Positions 17,199-25,184 of a DNA stretch of 64,000 bases are shown here, one piece after another; position 1 is the first letter of the stretch; the number at the start of each line of letters is the position of its first letter. The DNA is taken from positions 1,178,001 to 1,242,000 of the forward strand of contig CAVTWY010000004.1 in NCBI GenBank assembly GCA_963738575.1, written 5' to 3'. The position numbers and the translations under genes are program-made. Origin of the DNA: CAVTWY01 sp963738575 (GTDB lineage: Bacteria; Pseudomonadota; Gammaproteobacteria; Burkholderiales; Burkholderiaceae_C). The notes beneath the pieces are model-generated. The model saw nothing but the letters and a program-made list of their open reading frames with translations. It did no database searches and had not been told where the DNA came from.

Positions 17199-17885
17199 AT
17201 GAACAGCGACAAGAAGGTCAACGCCTGGACCCCGCTGGACCGGGCAGGGCTCGCGCGGCGGGTGGCACAAGACATTCCCGAAGGCTGGTACGTGAACCTG
17301 GGCATCGGCGTGCCCACGTCGGTGGCCAACCACGTACCGCAGGGCCGCGAAGTCATCTTTCATTCGGAGAACGGGATCCTGGGCCTGGGCCCGGCGCCGC
17401 TTGAGAAGGACATCGACCCCTGGCTGGTGAATGCCGGCAAGCAGTACGTCACGCTGGTGCAAGGTGGCAGCTACTTCCACCATGCAGACAGCTTCACGAT
17501 GATTCGAGGCAAACACCTGGACCTGTGCGTGCTGGGTGCATTTGAAGTAGCGCAGAACGGGGACCTAGCCAACTGGTCAACCGCAAAGCCCGGCGCCGCG
17601 CCTGCTGTGGGCGGCGCTATGGACCTAGCGGTTGGTGCCAAGCGCTTGTGGGTGGTGATGGACCACATGACGAAGGAGGGCCGCCCCAAGCTGGTCCGCA
17701 AATGCAGCTATCCGTTGACTGCACCGGCCAGCGTGACGCGTGTGTACACCAGCCTTGCAGTGCTCGACGTAGTGGCGGCGGGTTTCCGGGTCGTCGATAT
17801 GGTGCATGGGCTCACGTTTGAAGAGCTGCAGGCGCGCACTGAAGCCCCATTGGTGCTGGATGGACCTGCCGCGCAGACCAACTGA
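17199..17885 (+). CDS. Family I CoA transferase subunit B (PcaJ/ScoB type)
   Basis: The 228-residue beta subunit contains the catalytic S-E-N-G-I-L-G-L-G-P motif near residue 52, whose Glu forms the glutamyl-CoA thioester. It also has G-W-Y-V-N-L-G-I-G-V-P-T-S-V-A-N-H and G-G-A-M-D-L-A-V-G-A-K-R-L-W-V. No other subunit gene is present, so the A+B pair is complete. It is the last gene of the rightward run; the next gene converges on it after about 80 bases containing no hairpin I consider significant. Confidence 0.9.
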   Translation: MNSDKKVNAWTPLDRAGLARRVAQDIPEGWYVNLGIGVPTSVANHVPQGREVIFHSENGILGLGPAPLEKDIDPWLVNAGKQYVTLVQGGSYFHHADSFTMIRGKHLDLCVLGAFEVAQNGDLANWSTAKPGAAPAVGGAMDLAVGAKRLWVVMDHMTKEGRPKLVRKCSYPLTAPASVTRVYTSLAVLDVVAAGFRVVDMVHGLTFEELQARTEAPLVLDGPAAQTN

Positions 17886-17966
17886 GGAGCGCGCGAGAGG
17901 AGTGAACCCGGCTTCACGAACGCGTGGGGCCAATCCAGCAGTTGGGCTGTGGGCGCCAGCAGTTGA

Positions 17967-18714
17967 TCAACCCCCCAGCAAAACGATGTTCCACACCGCG
18001 ACGAGCGCATTCGGCTCAGGCTGGCCTGACGATGCCACGTAGCGGGCAATTGCCGTGTCCTTGCCGCCCCAGGATCGCTGCAGCAGGATGTCCTTTTCGT
18101 TCAAGGCCTCGCCTTCGAGATACATCTGCGTGACGAGCCGACTGGCGGCACCCTTGACGTCGAAGTGGATGTGTGGCGGCCGACTCCACCGGGGCGACAC
18201 TGGATAGCCACCCGGCTTGATAGTCTTGATGCGCCAATTGCCGTCAGGGCCCGTTCGGATTCTTGAATAGCCCTCGAAAGTTGGCGTCAAGCGGCGCCGG
18301 ATTTTCGTCAGCTGGGTGTGCGTAGCGACCGGCCGCGTTGGCTTGCCAAATCTCCAGTTCGGCATTTTGAACGGGCTCGCCGCGCCGATTGGTGACCCGG
18401 CCGCTCAGGTACAAAACCTGTCCAAGCGCTCGGCCCTGTTTGCCAGCGATGACTGTCAGATCGTCGTCTTGGTCAACGGGCAGTCGCGTGGGATAAAACG
18501 GCCCCACGATTTCTTCGGCCGTTGGGGGGCGCAATCCGGCTGTTTGTGCCTGCGCAAGAGCAGGGCTGGCGGCGAGCTCGATGCCAGCCCATGCAGTTGC
18601 CGCGGTCAGCAAGGTTCGACGGCTGACCCCGTTGTGGGTACGCATAGCCCGTGTGTCATGGTTGGCGTGGTAGTCCTCAATCGCTGCTGTGAGCTTCAAC
18701 ATGGGGTTGTCCAA
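17967..18714 (-). pseudogene. Tat-exported intradiol ring-cleavage dioxygenase, frameshift near 18272
   Basis: The N-terminal frame begins with a twin-arginine signal (S-R-R-T-L-L-T-A-A, ending A-S-P-A-L-A-Q-A). The intradiol N-region follows: E-E-I-V-G-P-F-Y-P-T-R-L-P, then L-S-G-R-V-T-N-R-R-G-E-P-V with E-I-W-Q-A-N-A-A-G-R-Y. The frame is lost at N-F-R-G. Correcting one base in the ccc at 18271-18273 yields G-Y-S-R-I-R-T, then R-P-P-H-I-H-F-D-V with the two His iron ligands. The corrected length is about 248 residues. Such proteins resemble protocatechuate 3,4-dioxygenase beta subunits and may open catechol-type rings in the periplasm. It converges on the CoA transferase genes, so it is not part of their transcript. 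Confidence 0.8.
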
Positions 18715-18787
18715 GTATGGGTTGCGGAATGTCGTGTGGCGGCGCCCACGATCAAATCAGTCTGGCATGCAACCGTGCATCGATGCC

Positions 18788-18801
18788 ATCACACCTGTGA
18801 T
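18788..18801. promoter_or_regulatory. Dyad ATCACA-CC-TGTGAT between divergent genes
   Basis: A perfect 6+6 inverted repeat with a 2-base spacer lies in the 220-base region between the dioxygenase start and the DUF1800 start. The half-sites resemble CRP/FNR-type half-sites, but in inverted order and too close together for such a site. It is a possible operator for either gene; nothing else is recognisable in this gap. Confidence 0.25.
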
Positions 18802-18934
18802 CGTTGTTGCCCTTCCGGGGGAAAGGATGGCGCGCACAGCGCCATTAGTTCACGCTTTTAGAGCGTTATGCCATTGCGCAGACCCCATGCTTTGTTGGAG
18901 AGTACTCACTCGCCCCTCACCACGGAAAATCCCC

Positions 18935-20719
18935 ATGGACACTACCCGTTTTGAAAGCACGCCGCGATGGCGCAAGCTGGCCGTTTTGACTTGCGTTGTG
19001 GCGCTGGTCGGCGCTTGTGGTGGTCAAGACCCTGCACCCCTTGGTACCGATTCTGAAAGGGCCGCTGGGCTCGACAAGGGCCGCCCGCCGCCCCCACCAC
19101 CACCTCCACCCAGTGGCGATCGCCCCGCCAGCGAGGCCGAGGCGCGCCGATTCTTGACGCAAGCAACGTTCGGCCCGACAGACGCAAGCGCTGCCCGGCT
19201 CATGACGGTGGGCTACACCCCATGGTTTGCCGAGCAGTTTGCGGCAACACAAACGCAGCATGAGGCGGGGTTCAATGCGCTGGATCAAGCCCACTTCAAC
19301 AAGTTTGGCTACGGCGTCGCCCAAGCAGGCACGTTGGCCACGTTTTGGAAAACGGCATTGACGGGCGAAGATCAGCTGCGGCAGCGCATGGCGTACGCTT
19401 GGGCGCAAATTTTTGTCATTTCGATGCAAGACGGAACGATTGGAAGCAGTGGCTCAGCGCCGTCCAACTACGTGGACATGCTGGCGGCGCAGGGGTTGGG
19501 CAATTTTCGCCAACTGCTGGAAAGCGTGTCGTTGCATCCGTTGATGGGCAGCTACCTGGCCCACCTTCGCAACCGCGGCCCCAACCCCGCAGCACCGCAA
19601 GCACCGGGCGACGCGCCACCGCCGCCCGTGCCCGATGAAAATTTTGCGCGAGAGTTGATGCAGCTCTTCACCATCGGCCTGATCAAGCTCAAGCCCGATG
19701 GCACGCCGCTGCTTTCGCAGTTCAAAGAGCCGCAGCCCACCTACGCACCCACCGACGTGACAGGTCTGTCGCATGTCATGACGGGGTTCAGTTTTGACTG
19801 TCCCTACACCGACACCAACGCCATGGAGATCTGCTTCTATTGGGGGCAAGGCCTTGACTCGCGGTGGCGCACGCCCATGGTGGGTTACAGCCCGTACCAC
19901 AGCACAGCATCCAAGCAGTTTTTGGGCAGGAGCATCGCCGCGGGTAGCGCCAACCCGAACGCAGACCTGAAAGTGGCGCTGGACGTGCTGTTTCAGCATC
20001 CCAACGTGGGCCCTTTCATCGGCAAACAGTTGATCCAGCGCTTGGTAACTAGCAACCCGTCGCCAAGCTACGTCAAGGCGGTGGCTGCCAGTTTTGACAA
20101 CAACGGTTTGGGGGTGCGTGGCGACTTGCGCGCCGTGGTCAAAACCATTCTCACGCATGCAGAAGCCAAGCAACGAACTGACAAAGCCGGCAAGGTGCGC
20201 GAACCCATTTTGCGCATGACAGCCGCGTGGCGCGGTGTTGGGGTCACGTCGGCGTCGGGCCACTATGGCGTTGACAACACGGACGATACGGCCTACAGCC
20301 TAGGGCAATCGCTGTTGAGAGCGCCGTCAGTCTTCAACTTTTATCGGCCAGGGTTCAAGGCACCAGGTTCGTTCAGTGCGGCAGCGGGCTTGGTTGCGCC
20401 CGAGTTGCAAATCCTTCACGAGACATCAGCGGCTGGGTATGTGAACTTTCTCTACGGCGCGCTTCGCTTTGGCGCGGGCAAAGATCCTTTGAGTGAAACC
20501 TATTACGACGTGCGGTTTGACACGAGCAGTCTCGACGCTTTGGCCACCAACATTCCTGCGCTCGTGGACACCATCAACAAGAAGTTGTTCTACGGCACCA
20601 TGAGCGCCGCATTGAATCAAGAGCTGCAAACGGCGTTGGATGGCGTTGACCTTTCACTGCGTGTCAAGTCAGCGTTGCTGCTGGCGTTGGCCTCTTCGGA
20701 ATACCAAGTACAACTTTGA
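18935..20719 (+). CDS. DUF1800 family lipoprotein
   Basis: The chosen ATG gives 594 residues starting with a lipoprotein signal (V-V-A-L-V-G-A-C-G-G; Cys near residue 28). A low-complexity linker with nine consecutive Pro follows. The DUF1800 domain begins at A-R-R-F-L-T-Q-A-T-F-G-P-T and contains F-A-R-E-L-M-Q-L-F-T-I-G-L. Its end, L-L-L-A-L-A-S-S-E-Y-Q-V, is characteristic of the family. DUF1800 proteins are large, exported and of unknown function. They are almost always paired with a DUF1501 gene, as here. The longer in-frame start at 18689 overlaps the dioxygenase gene region and is not signal-like. Confidence 0.88.
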   Translation: MDTTRFESTPRWRKLAVLTCVVALVGACGGQDPAPLGTDSERAAGLDKGRPPPPPPPPPSGDRPASEAEARRFLTQATFGPTDASAARLMTVGYTPWFAEQFAATQTQHEAGFNALDQAHFNKFGYGVAQAGTLATFWKTALTGEDQLRQRMAYAWAQIFVISMQDGTIGSSGSAPSNYVDMLAAQGLGNFRQLLESVSLHPLMGSYLAHLRNRGPNPAAPQAPGDAPPPPVPDENFARELMQLFTIGLIKLKPDGTPLLSQFKEPQPTYAPTDVTGLSHVMTGFSFDCPYTDTNAMEICFYWGQGLDSRWRTPMVGYSPYHSTASKQFLGRSIAAGSANPNADLKVALDVLFQHPNVGPFIGKQLIQRLVTSNPSPSYVKAVAASFDNNGLGVRGDLRAVVKTILTHAEAKQRTDKAGKVREPILRMTAAWRGVGVTSASGHYGVDNTDDTAYSLGQSLLRAPSVFNFYRPGFKAPGSFSAAAGLVAPELQILHETSAAGYVNFLYGALRFGAGKDPLSETYYDVRFDTSSLDALATNIPALVDTINKKLFYGTMSAALNQELQTALDGVDLSLRVKSALLLALASSEYQVQL

Positions 20720-20730
20720 GGGCCATGGCC

Positions 20731-22275
20731 ATGAAACGATCTTTCAACGCGTCCAGGCGCAGTTTTGTGCAACATGCCACCGCGCTCTCGGCGCTTGCAG
20801 GTGCTGGTGCCCCACTGGCGCTGGGACTGACAGCTGCCAGTCGCGTCGCCGCACAAAGCGCATCGGGCGGCTACAAAGCGCTGGTGTGCGTGTTCATGCA
20901 CGGCGGCAACGATGCCTTCAACATGGTGCTGCCCACGGACGCCGCTTCGTGGGACGCGTACGTTGCCACGCGCTACCGGCAGCAAAGCGGCGCCTTGGAC
21001 GCCAACTCCATCGCGTTGCTGTCGCCGGGGACGGCCCCCGATGGGGCGGCGCCTCTGGGCTCTCACCGCCGCTTGGGTGGCGTGCTGCCCATTGCGCCCG
21101 CGAACGCGCAGGGCCGAGCCTTTGCACTGCATCCTTCGATGGGTCAAGCGCAGGCGCTTTTCAACACCGCCAAACGGCTTGCTGTGGTGGCCAACGTCGG
21201 GCCCCTGCGGTTGCCCACCAACAAAGCGCAATACAAGAACCCGTCGCATCTGAAGCCGCAAAGCTTGTTTTCGCACAACGACCAACAAAACACGTGGCAG
21301 GCTTTTGCACCCGAGGGCGCAACGCGCGGTTGGGGTGGGCACATGGGTGACTTGCTGGCCTCGCTCAATGGCAGCGAAGCGCGCTTCACGGCTGTTTCGG
21401 CCGCAGGCAACACGGTGTGGCTCAACGGCTCCGACGTTCGGCAGTACCAAATGAGCACCAGTGGGGCCATCCGCATGGGTGGTTACCACTGGGAGGACCA
21501 CCGGGCTTTTGGGTCCAGTCACGTGCAGGCAGCGTTGGAAGCCATGGTGGTGAAGTCGCGCACAGCGCACGTGCTGGAAAAAGACGTGGCGGCAGTGTCG
21601 CTGCGCTCCATCAGCGCCGAGCAGACGCTGCGTGCGGCGCTGCCGTCGGCGGCACAGGCGCCGTGGAGCACCACCAGCACCAAGTTCTATGACCCACTGG
21701 CCAACGCCATGGTTGACAACGCATTGGCCATGCAACTGCAGGTGGTGGCGCGCATGATCGCTGCTGCAGGCACGGGCCTGCCGCTCAAGCGGCAGGTGTT
21801 TTTTGTAAGCATGGGCGGCTTTGACACCCATGACCGCCAAAGTGGCGCCCACGCCAGGCTGATGTCTCAGCTCGCGCATGGCTTGGGGTATTTCGACTCC
21901 CTGCTGGGCAGCATCGGCGCGCAAGACATGGTGACTACATTCACGGCCTCGGACTTTGGGCGCACCTTAACCACCAACGGTGACGGCACCGACCATGGCT
22001 GGGGCGCGCACCATCTCGTGATGGGCGGCGCGGTCAAGGGCGGCGACATCTACGGCAACTTCCCGGTGCTTGGTGTCAAGAACGCCAATGACAACGAGTT
22101 TGACGCCAGCCCGAATCAAATCCAGAACGGCAGCCTCCTGCCAGAGGTTTCGGTGGATCAGTACGGCGCGACGATGGCCAAGTGGTTCGGGTTGACGGAC
22201 GCACAAGCACTGACGGTTTTCCCGAACTTGGCGCAATTTGACCCGAGCAAGCGCAACTTGGGGTTCATGCTTTAG
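20731..22275 (+). CDS. DUF1501 family, Tat-exported
   Basis: A 514-residue DUF1501 protein with a twin-arginine signal (N-A-S-R-R-S-F-V-Q-H, cleaved after V-A-A-Q). The body has the sulfatase-like features of the family: V-C-V-F-M-H-G-G-N-D-A-F-N-M near residue 50, G-G-F-D-T-H-D-R-Q near 355, and F-T-A-S-D-F-G-R-T with N-G-D-G-T-D-H-G-W-G near 405-425. These residues would form a phosphatase-like metal site, but no reaction is established for the family. ATGs at 20725 and 20731 are both possible; I prefer the second for ribosome-site spacing. Partnership with the DUF1800 gene 11 bases upstream is the main functional clue. Confidence 0.88.
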   Translation: MKRSFNASRRSFVQHATALSALAGAGAPLALGLTAASRVAAQSASGGYKALVCVFMHGGNDAFNMVLPTDAASWDAYVATRYRQQSGALDANSIALLSPGTAPDGAAPLGSHRRLGGVLPIAPANAQGRAFALHPSMGQAQALFNTAKRLAVVANVGPLRLPTNKAQYKNPSHLKPQSLFSHNDQQNTWQAFAPEGATRGWGGHMGDLLASLNGSEARFTAVSAAGNTVWLNGSDVRQYQMSTSGAIRMGGYHWEDHRAFGSSHVQAALEAMVVKSRTAHVLEKDVAAVSLRSISAEQTLRAALPSAAQAPWSTTSTKFYDPLANAMVDNALAMQLQVVARMIAAAGTGLPLKRQVFFVSMGGFDTHDRQSGAHARLMSQLAHGLGYFDSLLGSIGAQDMVTTFTASDFGRTLTTNGDGTDHGWGAHHLVMGGAVKGGDIYGNFPVLGVKNANDNEFDASPNQIQNGSLLPEVSVDQYGATMAKWFGLTDAQALTVFPNLAQFDPSKRNLGFML

Positions 22276-22282
22276 CGGTAAG

Positions 22283-23452
22283 TCAACCCGCCAACGCCAG
22301 CATCTCCGCTCGCAAATCCGCCTTGCCCTCAAACCCGATGCCGACCAACTCGGGCAGGGTGACGTAGCTGTCTTGCACGCGCACCCCATCCGGAAAACCG
22401 CCATAGGGCTGAAACAGGTCGGGGTAGCTTTCGTTGCCACCCAGACCCAGGCCGGCGGCGATGGCCAGGCTCATCTGGTGTCCACCGTGGGGGATGCAGC
22501 GCGAGGGGCTCCAACCGTGGGCCTGGATCATGTCGAGCGTGCGCAGGTACTCCACCAAGCCGTAGCTCAGGGCGCAGTCAAACTGCAGCCAGTCCTTGTC
22601 GGGCCGCATGCCGCCGTGGCGGATGAGGTTGCGCGCGTCCTGCATCGAGAGCAGGTTTTCGCCCGTGGCCATGGCGCCCGTGCAATGGGGGGTTAGCTCG
22701 GCCTGCAGTGCATAGTCGAGTGGGTCGCCTGCCTCTTCGTACCAAAACAGGTTGTACGGGTTCAGTGCCTTGGCGTAGTCGATGGCGGTTTTTAAGTCGA
22801 AGCGGCCGTTGGCATCCACGGCTAGGCGCTGGCCGGGCTTGAGCAACTTCAACACCGCTTCGATGCGCTTGCAGTCTTCACCCAGCGCCGCGCCGCCAAT
22901 CTTCATCTTCACCACGCTGTAGCCGCGGTCAAGATAGCCGTTCATTTCTCGCGTTAGGCCTTCGAGGCCCTGACCAGGCCAGTAGTAGCCGCCAGCGGCG
23001 TAGACAAACACCTTGGGGTTGGCGGGCTTGCCTTGGCCGTAACGCTCGGCCAGCAAGCGATGCAGGGGTTTGCGTTCGATCTTGGCCACGGCGTCCCACA
23101 CCGCCATGTCGATGGTGCCCACGGCCACCGACCGCTCGCCATGGCCGCCGGGCTTTTCGTTGGTCATCAGCGTGGCCCAGATCTTGTGGGGGCACAGGTT
23201 GTTGCGCTCAGTGTCCACCAAGCTTTCGGGTTTGGCATCGCGCAGGCGCGGCAGAAAGCGCTCGCGCATCAAGGCGCCTTGCCCGTAGCGGCCGTTGGAG
23301 TTGAAGCCGTAGCCGATGACGGGCTTGCCTTCAACGATAACGTCAGTGACCACGGCCACCAGGCTCAACGTCATCTTGCTGAAGTCGATGTAGGCGTTGC
23401 GGATGTTGGAGCTGATGGACCGCGTGGACTCGCGGATCTCGACGATTCTCAT
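22283..23452 (-). CDS. tarD: D(-)-tartrate dehydratase (enolase superfamily)
   Basis: The 389-residue enolase-superfamily enzyme should convert D-tartrate to oxaloacetate through an enolate held by Mg. The active-site residues fall at the numbers I recall for the characterised Bradyrhizobium TarD: Lys182 and Lys184 in V-V-K-M-K-I-G-G, Asp213 in A-V-D-A-N-G-R, Glu239 in W-Y-E-E, Glu265 in A-T-G-E-N, and His322 in I-P-H-G-G-H-Q. The last of these is followed by the long conserved G-G-N-E-S-Y-P-D-L-F-Q-P-Y-G-G block. It is the last gene of a leftward operon with an SDR, a TctC protein and a DapA-family enzyme, divergent from a LysR gene. This supports uptake and use of tartrate or a related sugar acid. 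Confidence 0.87.
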   Translation of the reverse strand: MRIVEIRESTRSISSNIRNAYIDFSKMTLSLVAVVTDVIVEGKPVIGYGFNSNGRYGQGALMRERFLPRLRDAKPESLVDTERNNLCPHKIWATLMTNEKPGGHGERSVAVGTIDMAVWDAVAKIERKPLHRLLAERYGQGKPANPKVFVYAAGGYYWPGQGLEGLTREMNGYLDRGYSVVKMKIGGAALGEDCKRIEAVLKLLKPGQRLAVDANGRFDLKTAIDYAKALNPYNLFWYEEAGDPLDYALQAELTPHCTGAMATGENLLSMQDARNLIRHGGMRPDKDWLQFDCALSYGLVEYLRTLDMIQAHGWSPSRCIPHGGHQMSLAIAAGLGLGGNESYPDLFQPYGGFPDGVRVQDSYVTLPELVGIGFEGKADLRAEMLALAG

Positions 23453-23470
23453 GGTGTGCAGGGTGTGAAT

Positions 23471-24172
23471 TTAGCGCGGCAGCGAGGCGCCACCGCAGAT
23501 GGCGATGTCTTGCCCCGTGACGGCGGCAGCAGCATCGGACAACAGGTAGGCCACCAGGGCGGCGACTTCCTGCGGCTGAATCAAGCGGCCCAGTGGCGGC
23601 AGCTTGGGTGACGTGTTGGCGCGGGCCGGGTCTTGCAGCATGGCCGTGTCGGTGGCGGCGGGTGACACCACGTTGACCGTCACCCCTTGCGCCACCACCT
23701 CGGCGGCCCAACTGCGGGCCAGGGCCACCAACGCGGCTTTGCTGGCGGCGTACTGGCTGCGTCCAGGCATGCCTTGCGACACGCGGCTGCCGATGAGCAC
23801 CATGCGTCCGCGGCCGTTGGCTGCCATGCGGGGCAGCAGGGCGTTGGCCAAACGCGTGGCGGCCAAGGGGTGCAGTTGCCACATGCGGGTGGCGTCGTCA
23901 GCAGCCAGCGAGCCAAGCGCCCCGGTGCGCAGCACGCCGGCGGCATGCACCACAGCGGCGGGCGTGGGCAATGCCGTGCACAGGCGGTCGATGGCCAGTG
24001 CGTCGGTAAGGTCGAGCGCGTGGGCCGCGAACCCCGGGTGCGTCAACGTGGCCAGCTGCACATCAAGCCCCGCCACGTGCCAGCCGTCGGCCAGCAACCA
24101 TTCGGCCACCGCCAGGCCGATGCCCGAACTGCTGCCAGAAACGATTGCCAGCCGGGGTTGCTCACTGAGCAC
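23471..24172 (-). CDS. Short-chain dehydrogenase/reductase
   Basis: This 233-residue SDR has the cofactor loop V-S-G-S-S-S-G-I-G-L near residues 11-20, V-V-H-A-A-G-V near 90 and G-S-R-V-S for the catalytic Ser. The Tyr/Lys pair is in Y-A-A-S-K-A-A near 150-156, and V-N-V-V-S-P-A-A-T-D-T follows. It is a classical NAD(P)-dependent alcohol dehydrogenase or reductase. Its start overlaps the TctC stop region by 11 bases, and it lies 18 bases before tarD, so all belong to one transcript. A hydroxy-acid or sugar-acid substrate is inferred from context only. Confidence 0.87.
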   Translation of the reverse strand: MLSEQPRLAIVSGSSSGIGLAVAEWLLADGWHVAGLDVQLATLTHPGFAAHALDLTDALAIDRLCTALPTPAAVVHAAGVLRTGALGSLAADDATRMWQLHPLAATRLANALLPRMAANGRGRMVLIGSRVSQGMPGRSQYAASKAALVALARSWAAEVVAQGVTVNVVSPAATDTAMLQDPARANTSPKLPPLGRLIQPQEVAALVAYLLSDAAAAVTGQDIAICGGASLPR

Positions 24173-25127
24173 GGATGTTCCCGTCGGTGATGAGCTTTTG
24201 CGTTTTGACCATGTCGTCGCGCTGAAATTTCACGATGTCGGCCACCGAGCCGCCATTGACGATCAGGCCTTGCGATACGAGCTTTTCTTTCATGTCGCTG
24301 GACAGGGCCGTGTTGGCTTCAGCGTTGAGCTTGGCCACCACGTCGGCCGGCGTGCCGGCTGGCGCCCACAAGCCATACCAGCTGTAAAACTCATAGCCCG
24401 GCACGGTGTCGCCCACGGTTGGTACTTCTGGCAGGTTAGGGACGCGGGCCTTGGACGTGATCGCAATGATGCGCAGCTTGCCGCCCTTGTGGAAATTCAT
24501 GGCACCCAGCAGCGGATCCACAAAGCCCTGGATCTGCCCGCCCACCAAGTCTTGAAACGCCGGCGCGGTGCCCTTGTACGGCACGATGGTGATGTCGGCA
24601 CCAGCAGCGCGCTTGAGCAGCTCGGTGGAAAGGTGGCCAGCCGACCCGGTGGATCCGATGGCGAAATTGAGCTTGCCTGGGTTGGCCTTGGCGTAGGCCA
24701 TGAGGTCGGTAATGTTTTTCACCGGCAAGTCGTTGTTAACGCTCACAGCCAGCGGCGCCTGTGCCACCAGCACGATGGGGCTGAAGTCTTTTTGCACGTC
24801 GTACGGCGCCTTGGCCACCATCGGGCCGGTGGTGAAGGTGCTGGCGTTGAACAGCAGGGTGTAGCCGTCGTTGGGTGCCTTGGCCACGGCGTCGGCGCCA
24901 ATGAAGCCGTTGCCACCGGGGCGGTTTTCCACCACAAAGGTCTGGCCGGTGGATTCACTCATCTTTTGCGCCAGGGTGCGACCGATGAAATCAAGCGTGC
25001 CACCAGGTGGGAAGGGGATGATCACGCGCACGGGCTTGTTGGGGTAGGCCTGTGCAAAAGCACCAGCGCTGGCGGCGGCCAGGGCGAGGGCGGCCACGGT
25101 GGCGCGCAAGAAGTGGTAGCGGTTCAT
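24162..25127 (-). CDS. Bug/TctC family substrate-binding protein
   Basis: This 321-residue periplasmic binding protein has a Sec signal ending A-G-A-F-A-Q-A. The mature start is Y-P-N-K-P-V-R-V-I-I-P-F-P-P-G-G-T-L-D, which binds carboxylates in characterised members. The inner motif V-V-E-N-R-P-G-G-N-G-F-I-G and P-N-D-G-Y-T-L-L are also typical. No TctA/TctB membrane partners are nearby, as for most Burkholderiales Bug proteins. Its place in the tarD operon suggests a tartrate-like dicarboxylate or sugar acid as ligand. Confidence 0.9.
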   Translation of the reverse strand: MNRYHFLRATVAALALAAASAGAFAQAYPNKPVRVIIPFPPGGTLDFIGRTLAQKMSESTGQTFVVENRPGGNGFIGADAVAKAPNDGYTLLFNASTFTTGPMVAKAPYDVQKDFSPIVLVAQAPLAVSVNNDLPVKNITDLMAYAKANPGKLNFAIGSTGSAGHLSTELLKRAAGADITIVPYKGTAPAFQDLVGGQIQGFVDPLLGAMNFHKGGKLRIIAITSKARVPNLPEVPTVGDTVPGYEFYSWYGLWAPAGTPADVVAKLNAEANTALSSDMKEKLVSQGLIVNGGSVADIVKFQRDDMVKTQKLITDGNIRAQ

Positions 25128-25184
25128 GGTTGGGTTTGCTTTCAGGGTGTTAGGGTTTGGTTGTCAGCGTTGGGTGATTCGAGT

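Noticed and set aside
18316..18861. Rightward frame across the dioxygenase gene
   Set aside because: Shadow of the frameshifted dioxygenase; Cys/Arg-rich with no family features.
20617..21924. Leftward open frame of 435 codons opposite the DUF1501 gene
   Set aside because: Shadow of a conserved gene; composition is low-complexity and basic with no recognisable motif.
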